Shown here piece by piece: positions 45,861 through 60,000 of a stretch of 64,000 nucleotides of DNA. The translations under genes and the position numbers were made by a program. This DNA comes from Phellopilus nigrolimitatus (Eukaryota; Basidiomycota; Agaricomycetes; Hymenochaetales; Hymenochaetaceae). Below the pieces are notes generated by a model that was not told the DNA's origin, did no database searches, and saw nothing but the letters and a program-made list of their open reading frames with translations. Each line of letters starts with the position of its first letter. The stretch's first letter is position 1. The stretch lies in the NCBI GenBank assembly GCA_021029095.1, contig JAJOHG010000022.1, forward strand, positions 1-64,000, given 5' to 3'.

Positions 45861-48482
45861 CCGTCTCTTTCGCGTGTTTCTCGATCTCACGCTCATTGTC
45901 TTCAAGTTGTTCCTCAGCACGTCGACATAGACATCTGTAATTAATCGACTAAATACACCCGTTTGCAGCCTATACACGATACCTATGCATGCTTATCGCG
46001 ATGCATTCGCTTGTCTGAACCCTACAGAATACGTTTTCCAAGTCCACTCCAGCGCGGAGCGCCTCAACTACCTGATATAGATATAATGGTCCTCGACTTC
46101 CTCGGCCGTGGACCGTTCTGCTCCATGCAAATCTTGGACGCGTAGTAATATTGGCACGGTGCGTGATTACTTCTCTCATCGGAAATTTAGTATTTCTAGT
46201 CAGAGTTGGCGTATCTGGGAGAGGGCATCGCCTGGGATCCCGCCAGGTCCGCGAAGTGCGTCGCGCACGATCTCTCCTCTCCCTCTTCTTTATCTCATGT
46301 CTATTTGTAGTTATTTCTCCTTTCTGGGAAGGCACAGCCCATCTACCTCGTTCATTATCACACCTACCGCCCACCCATGTTCCTCAGGCCACGCCTAAAC
46401 CCGCGCCTTTCGGGACGTCTTTTGGGAATGCGCTCGCTCTTCAGATCTGTCGATTCTTTCTGCTGTTACGCGGTGATCGCTCGCCTCGAGAAGATATGCC
46501 TGACAGCCGAACGCGAGCCAGAGTTGATTAGACGTGGAAAGCACGTCAGGGCGGAACTGTGTAAGTCGGCATTCTCTTTACACGAACTTCGACTCTGTGC
46601 CCCGTACTTTACAGTCCAGTCGCGCTCGCACACAACGTCGTTTCCATCAAGGCAGCGAAGGCGGGCGAGAGCTTGACGGTAGAATGCGAAGAGGTACTTC
46701 TTCGTATTCAGAGCCCGTGCGTACCGCCATTTGAAGACACGGAGAAGCTGCTGTGTCCGGGGACTGTAGGTGCCGCGCTGGACCTCAACAGTGGTCGCTC
46801 GTCGAGTATGCACGGTGAGCATGCATCTTTGGTCCAGAATTCTCATTGACAGTCGTACTTACTGCTTCCTCGTGCGTGTTGTCGCCCAGGCGATGAGACA
46901 TCCGGCACTCCCAGGCCGTTCGTGACAAGGCAGCGCCGCTCCTCTCGCAGGCCGCGAACTGTATAAACTGCACGCAACGTCTGACACACCCGCCGCGCAC
47001 TCACGGGGGTGGTATCTCTCGAATTTCCTTGCGCCGGGAGTGCGCGACGCTTTCATCTTCCCTCTTCGGAATAAGAATACAGTACCTCAGCTTAGACGGC
47101 GTCATTCTCAAATTGGCATGCTCCCGCAGGCCGCCCCAGCGTGCAGGCGGAGATAGCCCGGGACACGCGCGTTTCTAGTCAGAGCGGTACATCCGTCAGC
47201 TAGAATTGGATCCAGAGCGGCGTTGGTGCACTCGGACCGGGTGTTCTCGGCGGCTTGACAGCGTATGCCTGAAGACGGCCTTCTGGTTTTGAGGTCTCGG
47301 ACATTGAGGGATTCTGCGGCTCTAGCTGTGGCGCTTATATAGCGCGGTCCGCTGGCGATGCATGGACTTGTCGATGCGAGCGTGATGTCGTGTACGAGCG
47401 AGCATATTTAACCTAGTTCTTTTTGTTACAGATTACGAAAACCTCAATCTTAAGCTACACATTGTACGAGCACGCATTGCAAATGCTCGCGAGTGTTGGC
47501 TCTGCTTCCTGGCTCAGACGATCAGATCGGTCCGTCTGTCTGCTGCGCGCGCACGGCCAAACCAAAGACGTCCATGCTCCTCTTGCGAACACTGGCACGT
47601 CGCGCTCGCAGATCTTTTAGTCACCGGTGCAATCTATCTTTCTTATATTGACGCGAGCTAATGATGTGATTGACACAGCGGCACGGCGCCTCGTTCTACC
47701 GGTAAGGAAGACGTTCTGTGAGTATAAACAAACCTGCGATATAGTTTGCGAGCGAAACAATGGATGGCTTAGGCGCAGCGAGCCGCGGGGCGGCTCGACT
47801 GCCATAAGCGTATCTATTATTGGGCTCTGGGAGAGTCTGGCCATCAATCCTATCCGCGAACTTGTTTACAAACCCGCGAATAAAATGTGGTTCGTCTTTA
47901 CCTTATATGTACACCAAGGTTGCGAGAACCCCGCTTTCTATTCATGAGTGTTGTATGCGAGATCTCGCCAACGATCATCTAACGCGTCTCAAATGTTCTT
48001 CGGGCGTGGGTCTCTGGGCAGTTCGTGTCTCGATGTACGGTCGAGTCCCTTCGCATCTCAATCAACAGAAGAAGAATAAACTATGTCGTCTCACTTTGAT
48101 ACGATCTTGAGCTTCGAATAACGACGCAGATGCTACCTTGTTTTCCTGCAGTTCCATCTCGACACCAAGAACATTGGTCGCATCATAACTCGGTCGAAGA
48201 CGCAAGTATCTCGATCGCCGCGACGCACTATGATCTTCGAGTTGTAGAATCCTGTTCGTCGCGTTTAATCTCTGATGACGTTGTCTGAGACTGCCATCAG
48301 CATATCAACCCCGTCAGCAGCTCGCGCGAAGTACAGATCAAGCGAAAATGCCTCGAAGATCCTATCAGAAAGTTTGTTCTTTTGTCTGGCTCTTCGCTTT
48401 AAATGTCGCTGAGGTCGGGGGCTTTTACGACACATTCCCTGATCAACCTTTCGAAACTTCGTTGAAATATTTTGCACCCACT
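45861..48482 (+). repeat. Block U before copy 7, including a gene-B exon
   Basis: Full block U with the gene-B exon at 46615-46814 (listed separately). The following exon, after GTCGCCCAG near 46890, starts in phase with GDETSGTPRPF but is then frameshifted. Sequence 47223-47830 is almost identical to 54176-54785. The end is the type I flank of copy 7. Confidence 0.5.
46615..46814 (+). CDS. Exon of unidentified gene B (block U)
   Basis: A 200-nt segment between an acceptor (CTTTACAG) and a donor (GGTGAGC). It is open in one frame and reads NVVSIKAAKAGESLTVECEE, then PPFEDTEKLLCPGTVGAALDLN. The segment at 60993-61192 has exactly the same length, borders and frame, with GTKKPLRLGTVGATLSFNSG at the end. 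The copy at 53679-53788 is 90 nt shorter, an in-frame deletion. Conservation of frame and borders argues for a true exon of a gene duplicated with the array. The upstream exon here has a stop (TAG near 46529), so this copy is probably not functional. Family unknown. Confidence 0.4.
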
Positions 48483-50098
48483 ATGCATTCCATACGCTCT
48501 GGCGTCGAGCCTGTTGATCCAAGCCTCGTGCCTCTTCTCATCACAGAGATAGACGTCTCACAATACACTCAAGTCGCAATTCTAATTCTTTTGGTCTACA
48601 ATGCGGGTGCGTTTTGCTTTTTCGTTGGTATGTCGGATTCAAATGACATATTATCTTTTAGTTATCACCATGGACAAGGAGGTAAATAGGTCCTGGCATT
48701 ATTATCTTCACGTCCAAACTGATCATTGCGTCATTTAGATAAAATACTTTTGGGCACGTCGTTTACTTGATATTAGAACGAGGCACAAGCTTACCTTCCA
48801 TGTGGAATGAAGAGCTCTCCTCGCAGCTTTGTTAGCTTGATTTACTTCGCAGTAAATATGATATTTCACGATTTCTTCTGGTAAACCGATCTAACACATT
48901 GTAGAATCGTTACGTTGGAATTTTTGGAGCTATCTCAGTGATAGTGTGTAAGTGAAATTTTTAATGGAGACACATCAAAACAAGGACGTACACTAACACT
49001 GAATCCTCAGATAATACTCTTCAAGTTACTGAGACACTGCAAGCAATTTCTGATCACTATCCTATAGCTTACTGTGGCTAACTCTAAACTTCATTTATAG
49101 GTGTGAGCACCCAGGTACTGCATTCTAGTCTCTACTGATAATATTGAAAGGCCTCGGCTTTCTCTGGATTAATGGTTTGGCTAGTGAGTTTCTGAAATTT
49201 CAGACAGAAAAACATCATGCTCATTGCAGGGAAGCTTGGATGACAGTACTTTTGATCGACTGTAATATCTCCATAATCATTATTTTCAACACATTCATCC
49301 TACACCAATTGTTTTTCAGATATTCTTCTGATAAGGGTCCTTGCACTCTACCACCAAAGTGAGCATTCCCAATACTGACAATCAATTCCACTGTCTAATA
49401 AATAACAGACAAGAGGCTAGCTGCATGTCTCAAGGCTCTATTTGGACTGGAGGCAGCATTTATGCTGGGTATCCTTATATATGGCAACATATATGAAGAG
49501 AGTAAGCATATTTGTTTGTCCTACAGTGGCATTATCTAATCATAGGTTTCAGTTGTTGTAGGAGAGCTTGCAGAAGGTGTGACACTTTGTGGACTCAATA
49601 GAAACCCTCCAAAAGTGTGGAGTGCTTTATCCTGGTTAGCACTGGTGTTCTTGGGAAAGTGCTCAGACTGACTTGAAAGTTGAAACAGGGTTGTTCCATT
49701 GCTGTATGGAATTATCCTAATGGTTCTAGCACTCTACAAGGCTGCAGAACACTGGAGGGAGACAGCTGGCTTCAGTCAGTTCACCCTTGGCAAGGTGCTG
49801 ATCCAAGATCAGGCCATATATTTTATTATGTATTTTTTCTCCTCCATGCATAACCAGTGGTATATGCGCTGACTACTCTAACAGGGTCATATTTTGCAGT
49901 GTTATGCAGATAGTTTCAGACCAGTTGTACATCCCAAATGCTCTTCTGGCTGTTCTTCTAAATGTTCTGGGAAGTCAAAGCCTTCTCTGTGTGCTTGGGA
50001 GTCACCTGCTGGTCCATCTGAAGGAAGCTGGAGAGAGGGGGGCCAATGGAGGGACAAGCTACAGGATGAAGACCATGAGCGACATCCAGTTTTCGTGA
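48483..50098 (+). pseudogene. DUF6533-family gene, array copy 7 (nonsense codon in exon 7)
   Basis: Structure and splice sites as in copy 4, ending at a TGA at 50096-50098. Twelve exons are open with TMDKE, IKYFW, SFVSLIYFANRYVG, ILLIRVLALYHQ, LFGLEAAF, YGIILMVLALYKAAEHW and HLLVHLKEAGERGANGG. In exon 7 the conserved CAG codon of AFQSLL is TAG (49136-49138), a single C-to-T change. Intron 3 starts with GC (GGGCACGT) instead of GT, and the intron after exon 6 also starts with GC (49139 is in exon; donor near the end of exon 6 at 49039). If the stop is real the protein ends after about 110 residues; a sequencing error is possible. Confidence 0.7.
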
Positions 50099-52970
50099 TC
50101 TTGTGAAGGGGACTTCAAGGTAATTTCATTGTTCTATTTGTTTTAATAGCTTTGCTCACTTATATAATAACAGTCGTGCAGAAGATCTGTAGGACAGTCA
50201 AACACACTCCATTCCCATTCAATTTGTTATTTTCTGTTTTTGCTTCTCATTCTGCCGCTATTAAATTGCTATTGCAATGTAAAGAATCTTCGCTGTGCGA
50301 AGAAATACCAGTTTGTTTATACATACGAGCTCAGTGCAATCGCCCCCCTCTAGAAATGCATATGTCCGTAATAGATATATGCGGTTACCCAATACATCAA
50401 TAGTGCGTATATATTGCTCATTCAGCTTGCAACATTGCACCAGGGACGTTTGTCGATGGCCGTGCTGGCTCACCAGCGCGAGCGACACATCCTGTTGGCG
50501 TCAAGGACGGCGAAAAACACAGGGAAAGGAGGGCGGAGTGAAAGCGAACCGACTTGCATATGAGTCTCGAGGCTCGGTACTCGCAGCCAGAAATAAAGAT
50601 TTTCGTACAGGAGTCCGCACCCTGCGCGCGATGTCTGCTCGAGTGGCGCGAACACTAGCATCCGTCTTCCGGCAGATGTATTTTCAGATCAGGCCGCGCC
50701 GGCACAGTTCCCTTCTTGCATCTTGCACTGACGGTGTGCGCTCCGACTGCACTAGCGCCCTCATTGTGCTAGACGCGCTGAAACCTGCATTCCCCATCCA
50801 TTTCAGCCCCGGCTCCGCGACTCATGTTTCGGTGACTATTGATCTGTGGGCTGTAATTACTCCCGTTTTGCTTTCTGTTTGCCTATAATCAGTCCCCGCG
50901 CAAAAAGATGTTCTGTTTGAAAGGCTCACCGCCTCAACGCTCTGCGAGCCCGCAGCGCGTCTATCCTCGACACCCAGCGCAGGGGGTGCTCGTTCCCAGC
51001 GGTTCATCCTTTGTCGGCAGCGTTGGTGTCAGCGCGCGCGCTCTTCGTGAATGCTTGCACTTGGCGCAGACGGCATCGCGGAGCTGGGGCACTCCGTCCG
51101 CCGCGGGAACACCGCGTGAGGCGCCCGGGAGCGGTGTACTCTTGAATCGTGTGGGCGGAGCGAGCGGCGCACATGATACCAGGGAGCGGAGCGGCTGTTG
51201 CTACTAGATGCACGCTCGCGTCGTCTGTGTTCGAGTAATATCCGAAAGCGGCGGGGTGTGCCGCTCGGTGCGACGGAGCGGGACGCGCGGGGACGCGCGC
51301 GCTGCTGGAGGTGGTGGGGATGAAGTGCGCGAGGCTAAGGAGTGGGGCGCGCACCGAAGTGGAAAGCGGTACGTTGGGTGTGCTTGAGACGGCGGGTTTG
51401 GCGGTGGACGTCGGGTCTGCAGTAAGAGAAAGAAAACAGATGCCGTCAGGATACGGAAATGAAGCTCTGGCAGACAGACGCGGTAGTATGGCGGAAAACA
51501 AGCAGAGACGCACACAAATCTTCAGCGACGTCATTCGGCGCACGCTCTCCCGACGGCAGCCGGGCTCGCTATGCTGGATAAGTCGTTCTGGAGGCTCTGT
51601 GCGATTGTCGGTGCATTGTCGACGCTTGTGCGCGCGTCGGAGGTGGCCAACCGTGGCTCAGCGGCCTGGACAGGCCGGGCAGTTGAGGCTGGGTCGAGCG
51701 CGTCTCGACGGCGTCTGCGCCTATCGTGCCCACAGCTGCTGAAGCGCAACACCGATTCAGAGGCGAGAGGGGAATGGAATACGAGGCTGCTCACGCAGGG
51801 TAGCGCAGAGTGCGCAAATATGGGTCCCTGTCTTTCATCTTCGTCTCCAGGACGTATCCATGCTTCCTGCTTCCCGCCTCAGACGATGATTAGCAAAACG
51901 AGAGTGGGCGCAGCGATGGGGCTGCTGTCGGAGCGATCGAGAAACATGGTCTCGCAAGCGAAAGGAACGAAGCGAATATGTATAAATAGAGCGACAGGGG
52001 AACTGCTCGGGCTTCGCGCTGCTGTTAAACGTGGCGAAGGGATTATATCAAAGAGATGGCAGGAGAAAGGAGGACAAGCACACCCACCATGTCGCCACCC
52101 AGGCCTTCGTCGCGATGCGCTTTTATGTATTCGATATGAGCTAACTAAACAAACGACCGTTTCAATTAGCTTGCTTTTCTCGTGAGCGAGAAATAAATTC
52201 GCACATTGTTGTGTCAAGCGTCTTGCGCGGTCAAGACCGTCGACACGCTGCTTTCTGAGAAGGCCGTCCATCCTGTGTACAACCGCTTGGCTAAATGACG
52301 AGAACAACCAGAAAAGTAAATAAGCATTTGATAGCAAAATGAGCAACACGAACGAAGAAGGAACTAAATCGACTAACTCTAAGGCGCCCTCGATGGCGAA
52401 GCTCCTAACGGACAGGTTGCCGCACGGTCTTAACATGTCCTCGTTCAATAAGTCCAAATATATGGCCTCCATCAGCAGCGGCATCTCGAACTTGAAGAAT
52501 GAAAAGGGACGCACGCTAGCTGATTTAGAAACGGACAGAATCGGGAGAAATAACGGGGGCGAGCAGAGAACGCACGCATAGTTTCTGCGACGCTGGTCGG
52601 CGGGCGCTCGCGCGGTGGTTCCGCACGGGCAGCCGAGCTCACGGTACCGGAGAAGTCGTCTTGGCGGCTTTGCATACGGCGGAGGCTGTCTGGGAGTGCC
52701 GGAGGACCAGTCGATGTTGGTGGAGGTCATAACGGACCGCCGGTAGCTGGGTGCGGTGTATCGGCCGTTCCGTAAGCCGAGCATCGTGACGGTCTCGGTC
52801 AGCAGCTGTATCTCCGGCAGGCTTCCGTAAGCCGGCACCTTCCGAAACGCTCGGACGCGACAGCACAGCGGTGGCCTCGCAATTCCTTGCTCTCGCCATC
52901 GTTCGATCCCAGGCAGCGGGTTTGAGGACGCGGAGGTGGAAGCGGGACTCGGGCTGGAAGGCTAGTACGT
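50099..52970. repeat. Spacer between copies 7 and 8, first part (blocks P, Q, R, T)
   Basis: Block P to about 50935, Q to 51760, R at 51900-52500 and T at 52580-52760; block S is missing. In R a plus-strand frame (52339-52581, 80 codons, containing LLTDRLPHGLNMSSF) is open only in this copy and shifted in the other R copies, so it is not called. No gene supported. Confidence 0.5.
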
Positions 52971-55429
52971 GAGCCCGTCGTCTTTCGCGTGTTTCTCGAT
53001 CTCGCGCTCATCGCCTTCAAGTTATTCCTTAGCGGTCGACAGAGACTCCTGTGCTTAATCGTTCCTATACACCCGCTTATTGCCTATGCAAGATTCCTAT
53101 GCATCCTTATCGTGACTCGTTCGCTTGTCATATTTTTCTCCAGTATTTTTTTCCGAGTCCACAACCTGACATGCAAAGCTTGGACGCGAAGTGATTATTA
53201 GCACGGTGCGTGATTACTTCTGCTACTGGAATTTTAATCTTTCTAGGCGGAGTCGGCATATACAGGAGAGGGAATCGGCCCGGGATCGCGTCAGGCCCAC
53301 CAAGTGCGTCGCGTACGATCTCTTCTCTCCCTCTTCTTTATCTCATGCCCATTTGCTGCTCCCGCCTCTTCTGATAGCGTGCAGTCCACTCAGCTCGTTC
53401 ATTTCTCACACCCGCTGCCCGTTCGTGTCCCTCAGACCACACAAGACCCGCGCCTCTCGGGTCCTCTTCTGGGAATGCGCTCGCCCTGTAAGTCTATCGA
53501 TTCTTTCTGCTTCTACGTGGCGATCGTTCGCGTCGAGAGCGTCTCGTTTGACAGCGGAATGCAAGCCTGAGTTGCTTGGGCGCGGAAAGCACGTAGTGCG
53601 GTACTAAGTATATTGGCATTCTCGTTACATACGTTTCTCTTCTCGTCGTCTTTGAACGTCCTACCTGGTGATTCACAGTACAGCCACGCGCGCGTACGTG
53701 CCGTCTTTGAAAGCACAGATAAGCCGCTGCGCTACGGGACTGTAGGGCTGTCTTGGGCGTCAACTGCGTTTTCTTTGATCCTTCACCGTGAGCAAGCGTT
53801 TTCGGTCCAGATCTTCGCTAACAGTCGTGCTTACTGTTTCCTCGTGTGCATCGCCGTACTCTCAGACAAGCGAGCTCCCGCTTCTCTTGCAAGTCCAGAG
53901 TCGTACAAACAGCGCGCAACCCCTGACACGTCGCGCACCCTCGCGGTGTGGCGCTTCTCGGGCGGCCGGTTGGAACTTCCTTGCGCGAAGAGCGCGAATT
54001 GTTTTCATCCATTTTTTCGTAATATTTGCTGTATCACATGACACGGATGACGACGTCCCTAAGTTGGTCCTCTCCATCCGGTCGCTCTGGTTCACAGGCG
54101 TAGATAGCCCGCGATGCGCGCGTGGTCTACGACAAAGCGGCTCATCCGTCAGCTGGGATCGGATCCGGAGTAGCGTTGGTGCACTCGGACCGTGTGTTTT
54201 CGGCGGCTTGACAGCGTATGCCTGAAGACGGCCTTCTGGTTTTGAGGTCTCGGACATTGAGGGATTCTGCGGCTCTCGCTGTGGTGCTTATATAGCGCGG
54301 TCCGCTGGCGATGCATGGACTTGTCGATGCGAGCGTGATGTCGTGTACGAGCGAGCATATTTAACCTAGTTCTTTTTGTTACAGATTACGAAAACCTCAA
54401 TCTTAAGCTACACATTGTACGAGCACGCATTGCAAATGCTCGCGAGTGTTGGCTCTGCTTCCTGGCTCAGACGATCAGATCGGTCCGTCTGTCTGCTGCG
54501 CGCGCACGGCCAAACCAAAGACGTCCATGCTCCTCTTGCGAACACTGGCACGTCGCGCTCGCAGATCTTTTAGTCACCGGTGCATCTATCTTTCTTATAT
54601 TAACGCGAGCTAATGATGTGATTGACACAGCGGCACGGTGCCTCGTTCTACCGGTAAGGAAGACGTTCTGTGAGTATAACAAAACCTGCGATATAGTTTG
54701 CGAGCGAAACAATGGATGGCTTAGGCGCAGCGAGCCGCGGGGCGGCTCGACTGCCCTAAGCGTATCTATTATTGGGCTCTGGAAGAGTCTGACCATCAGT
54801 GATATCCACGAACTTTTTTCCAAATCAACAAATGAAACGTGGTTCGACTTTACTTTATCTGTACACCAAGGTCGCGGAAACCCCGCTCTCTGTTCATGAA
54901 CATTGTATACGAGACCTTTCCAACAATCATCGAACGCGTCTCAAATGCTCTTCGGGCGCGGGTCTCTGGGCAGTTCGCGTCTCGTTCTGTCGAGTCCCTC
55001 CGCATTTCAATCGATTCAAGAAGAATGAATTGTAGCATCTCACTTTGATACGGTCTCGAGCTTCTTATTACGGCGCAGGTGATAATTTGTTTCTCTGCAG
55101 TTATATGTTAGCATCAAGATTGTGGCTCGCGTCTTAATTCGATCAAAGATGTTAGTATCTCAATCACCGCGACGCACTATGATATTTGAGTTGTAGAACC
55201 TCCGTTCGTCTCTATTTCTGTCTGGTGATATTGCATGAGGCCGCTACCAGCGTATCAACTCCGTTAGCAACTCACTCGAAGTACTGATCAACAAAAATAC
55301 CCTATCAGAGCTGTTGTTCTTTTGCCTCGCTCTCTTCGCTTTAAATGTCCGAGGTCGCGAGATTGTCTCGGCGCATCCCTCGAGTCAACCTTTCGAAACC
55401 TCGTTTAAATCTCCTGCACCCGTTCCACT
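52971..55429 (+). repeat. Block U before copy 8
   Basis: Includes a shortened gene-B exon at 53679-53788 (in-frame 90-nt deletion) and, after CTCTCAG near 53868, the next exon reading APASLASPESYKQRATPDTS in the same frame as at 61266. The part 54176-54785 is nearly identical to 47223-47830. The end is the type I flank of copy 8. Confidence 0.5.
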
Positions 55430-57040
55430 ATGCATTCAATACGCTCTGACGTCGAGCCTGTTGATCCGAGTCTCGTTCCGCTTTTCATCTCAGCGATAGA
55501 TATCGCTCAATACATTAATGTGGCGATTCTAACTCTCCTGGTCTACAATACTGGTAAGCTTCGCATCTTGGCTTCTATTTCGAGTTAAAATGACATATTA
55601 TCTTTCAGCTATCACTATGGACAAGGAGGTGAATAGAACCTGGAAGTATCATCTTTATGTCGAAATTAATCATTGTGTCATTTAGGTTAAATACTTTTGG
55701 GTACGTCGTTTGCTTGATATTAGCACGAGGTATACGCTTATTTGCCGCGCAAAGCGAAGAGCTTTCCTCGTAGCTTTGTTAGCTTGATTTACTTTGCAGT
55801 AAATAATATCTTACTGTTCTCTTGATAAACGGCTCTAACATATTGCAGAATCGCTATATTGGAATTTTTGGAGCTATCTCAGTTCTTGTGTGTAAGTCAA
55901 ATCTTTACTGGGTATGTACCAAAACAAAGAATGCCCACTGACACTGCTTTTATAGATGATACTCTTCAAGCAAATGAAACATTGCAAGCAATTTCTGATC
56001 ATTGTACTGCAACTTACTGTGGCTGACTGCTAATTCCATTTCTAGGTGTAAGCACTCATATACTGCATTTCAGTATCTACTGATAATATTAAAAGGCCTT
56101 GGTGTTGTCTGGATTGAAGACTTGGCTAGTGAGTTCTGAATTTTGGACAGAAAAGCATCTTGCTCATTGCAGGGAAGATTTGATGACTGTCCTTTTAATT
56201 GACTGTAATGTCTCCCTAATTATGATATTTAACACATTCATCCCATACTAACTGCCTTTCAGATATTCTTCTGATAAGGGTGCTTGCACTGTACCATGAG
56301 GGTGAGCAGTACCAATACTGCCAATCACATCTAATGTCTAATAAACAACAGATAAGAGGCTAGCCACATGTCTGAGGACTGTATTTGGACTGGAAGCAGC
56401 ATTTGGCCTGGGTCTCCTTATATATACCCTCATATATGAAGAGAGTAAGCATATTTGTTTGTCCTACAGTGGAATTATCTAATCATGGGTTTCAGTTGCT
56501 GTATGGGAGCTTGCAGAAGGTGTAACATTTTGTGGAGTGAATAGAACCACTCCAAAAGTGTGGGGTGCTTTATACTGGTTAGTACTGGTGTTCTTTGGAA
56601 AGCACTTGGACTGACTTGGAAGTTGGAACAGGGCTGCTCCAATGCTGTATGCCATTATTCTGATGATTTTAGCACTCTATAAGGCTGCAGAACACTGGAG
56701 GGTGACAGCTGGTTTCAGCCAGTTCACCCTTGTCAAGGTGCTCATCCAAGACCAGGCCATTTATTTTATTATGTACTCTTTCCTTCATGCGTATCCAGTG
56801 GTTTAGGAGCTGATTACTCTAACAGGGTTGTCTTCTGCACTGCCTATGCAGATAATTTCAGTCCAGTTGCACATCCCAAATGTTCTTCTGGCTTATCTCC
56901 TAAATACTCTGGGAACCCCAAGCCTTCTCTGTGTCCTTGGGAGTCACCTGCTGGTCCATCTGAAGGAAGCTGGAGAGAGGGGAGCCAATGGAGGGACCAG
57001 CTACAGGATGCAGACCATGAGCAATATTGAGTTTTCCTGA
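55430..57040 (+). pseudogene. DUF6533-family gene, array copy 8 (last splice acceptor lost)
   Basis: Exons 1-12 are open and in phase: AITMDKE, VKYFW, SFVSLIYFANRYIG, CKHSYTAFQYLLIILKG, ILLIRVLALYHE, LFGLEAAF-like (VFGLEAAFGLGLLIY), YAIILMILALYKAAEHW. The acceptor of exon 13, TTTTGCAG in the other copies, reads TTCTGCAC here (56837-56840), and one extra base follows before ATGCAG. No nearby AG restores the frame of the last exon, although that exon itself is well kept (LLVHLKEAGERGANGG). The protein would lose its C-terminal 70 residues or be mis-spliced. The intron after exon 6 starts with GC. Confidence 0.7.
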
Positions 57041-60000
57041 ATCTGTGAAGGGGATTTCTAGGTGTTTTCATTTTTTATTTATCATTTTTAATAGCTTAGC
57101 TCACTAATCTGATTACAGCTTTGCAGAAGGTGTGTAGGACAGCCAAACACATGCACTCCTATTCTCTTTGTCACCTTTTTGTTTCTGGCTTTTCATTATT
57201 TAATCCCCATTGCAATGTAAAGAATCTTCGCTGTGCCAAGAAATACCAGTTTATTTATGCAAACGAGCTCAGTGCGATCACCCGCCTCTAGAAAGTTACA
57301 TGTCAAAATGTAATAGATAGATGCGGTTAACCCAATACATCAACGGTGCATATGTAATGCTTATTCGGCTTGCCGCAGAGCACCGGGAGCGCATGTCGAT
57401 GAGCTATGCTAGCTCACCAGCGCGACCGATACATCCCGTTGGCGTCAGGGACGGTGAGAAACACAAGGAGAGGAGATGACTGAAAGCGAACCGACTTGCA
57501 TGTGTGTCTTGAGGCTCGGTGCTCGCAGCCAGAACTGAGGAATTTGTCGTACACGAGTCCGCACTCTGCCCGAGATGCCTGCTCGAGCGGCGCAAACACT
57601 GGTGTCTACTTCGCACGCTCTGTGCAGCGCCTTCGGCGCAAATGTAATTTGGAACCTGAGCAGGGGCGCCGGCACAGTTCCCTTCTTGCGCTGACGCTGA
57701 CGGTGTGCGCTCCGACCGCACGAGAGCCCTCATTGTGCTAGACGCACTGCGACTCGCTTTCCCCCTCTACTAGTCTTTCAGTCCCGGCTCCATGGCTTGT
57801 GTTTTGGAGACTACTGTTCTGTGGGCTGTAATAATACGCGCGGCGCAGAAACTAGCACGGTCAAGGAAAGGGAAGACCAGTCAGTTCCTGAGGCGGTGCA
57901 GCTTGTTCATCACCTTCTTGACCATCATCTTCGCCCTGCCATCCCTCCTCCCTCCACTCTTCTCCCCACCGCCGCTGCTGTCGACACGCTGCATGTCCTC
58001 AACGTTATGTGCGCCCGCGCCGCTATCCTTGACACCCAGCGTAGACGCATGCCCGTTCCCAGCGGCTCATCCTTTGGCTGCGGCGGCGTCGGCGCGCGTG
58101 CTCTTCGTTAATGCTTACACAGGCGCAGACGGTGTCGCGCAGCTAGGGCCCCCGTCCGCTGCGGCACACTGCGCGCAGCGCCCGGGAGCCGCGCGTTCCT
58201 TGGGAACGTTGTGGGCGGGCCGGGCGGGCCGGGGTCGGGGCTGGAGCGGCACTCATGGTGCCGGGGAGCGGGGCGGCTGCTGCTGTTGCAAGCGCGCTCG
58301 CGTCATCCGTATCCGGGTACCCGAAAGCGGCGGGAATGGACCGCTCGGTAAGATGGAGCGGGACCCCGCGGTAACGCGCTCGCTGCTGGAGGCGGTGGGG
58401 GTGGGGTGCGCGGGGCTAGGGAGCGGGGCGCGCGCCGCAGTGGAAAAGGGGCACGTTCGGTGTGCCTGAGATGGCGGATTTGGCGGTGGACGGCGGGTCT
58501 GCAATAAGAGAAAGAAGGGATGCCGTCAGGATACGAAAATGAAACAGGAATATGGCGAAAGTCGAGCAGAGAGCGCACCCAAATATTCCGCGACACTGCT
58601 CGGCTCGCGCGCGTCCGGCCGTCCTGCGACGGCAACCGAGCTCGCGGTGCTGGATAAATCGTTCTGGAGGCTCTACGCGGTCGTCGACTCGTTGTCGACG
58701 CTCGTGCGCGTGTCGGCCAATTGCGGCTCGGCGGCCTGGACAGGCCGGGCGGTTGAGGTTGGGTCAAGCTGCGCATCGACGGCGTCTGCGTCTGTCTTTC
58801 CCACAGCTGCTGAAACGCAATGCCAATTCAGAGGCGAGTGGTGAGAATGAAATACGAGGCTGCTCACGCAGAATAGCGCCGAGAGCGCAAAAATGGGTCC
58901 TTGTCTTTCATCTTCGTCTCCAGGACGCATCTAGCTTTCCTGCTTCCCGCATCGGATGATGTTTATCAGAGGGAGAGTGGTCGCAGCGATGGAAATGCAT
59001 GCTTTCAGAGCAATCGAGAAACACGGTCTCGCTAGTGACAGGGATGAAGAGAAGGCGTTGGAATAGAGCGAAAGGGGAACTGCCGGGCTTCGCGCTGCTG
59101 TTAAAGATAGCGAGGAAATTATATCAAAGAGAAGGAGGAGAAACGAGGACAAGCGCACGCATCATGTCGCCACCCAGGCCTTCGTCGCGATGCGGTTTTG
59201 TGTCTTCGATATGAGACTCGGCGGCTGGCCTATCTACACACTGTAGCTAACTAAATAAATGAGCGTTTCAATTGGCTTGCTTTTCTCGAGAGCGAGAAAA
59301 TAAAATTCGCACGTTGCTGTGCTAAGCGTCTTTCCCGGTCAAAGCTGGCGATAGGTTGCTTTCTGGAAAGGCCGTCCTGAGCATAACCGCCTGATCGAAT
59401 GACGCCAATAACTAACATGTAAGTAAGTGTTTGAGCAACACGAAAGAAGAAAGAAATAGATCGACTAACTCTGAGGCGCCCTCGATGGCGCAGCTCCTGA
59501 CGGACAGGTTGAGACGGTCATCGCAATTTCTCGTTCTATAAGTCCAATTATATGGTCACCATCAGCAGCGGCATTTAGAACTCAAAGAAAGAAAAGAAAC
59601 GCACGCTAGCTACTTGAGAGACGGGCAGAAATCACGGAGGCAAACAGAGAGCGCGGCTCCGGCTTGAGTTACCAGCTGAAAGACCAGTGCTGACGTCATC
59701 GTTCTGACGACGACGTCCAGTCTGCCGTTCCAGCTCATCCCTACGAAACACACAGCTCCTCTAACTTGCTCATCGATCGAGCTCACTGCCTGTTGAGGAG
59801 GCCTTGCGGAGAGGCTCGAGGCTGGGACCTATTGATCTTGACGTCGTACAAGGCGTGCGGGAGGTGGAGACGCAGCAAGTGCGCCGTGCAGGTAGCGACG
59901 ACACAGTCTGAGCCAAGAGGACTCGGAGTCAGTGGACAAGGCCTAACCGCTCAACTTGGAGTTTCATCTAGGGACAGGCGCTGGGAGGCGCTTGCTCTCT

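Noticed and set aside
52339..52581. 80-codon ORF in block R that looks protein-like.
   Set aside because: The same region in the other R copies is frameshifted on both strands, so there is no conserved frame.
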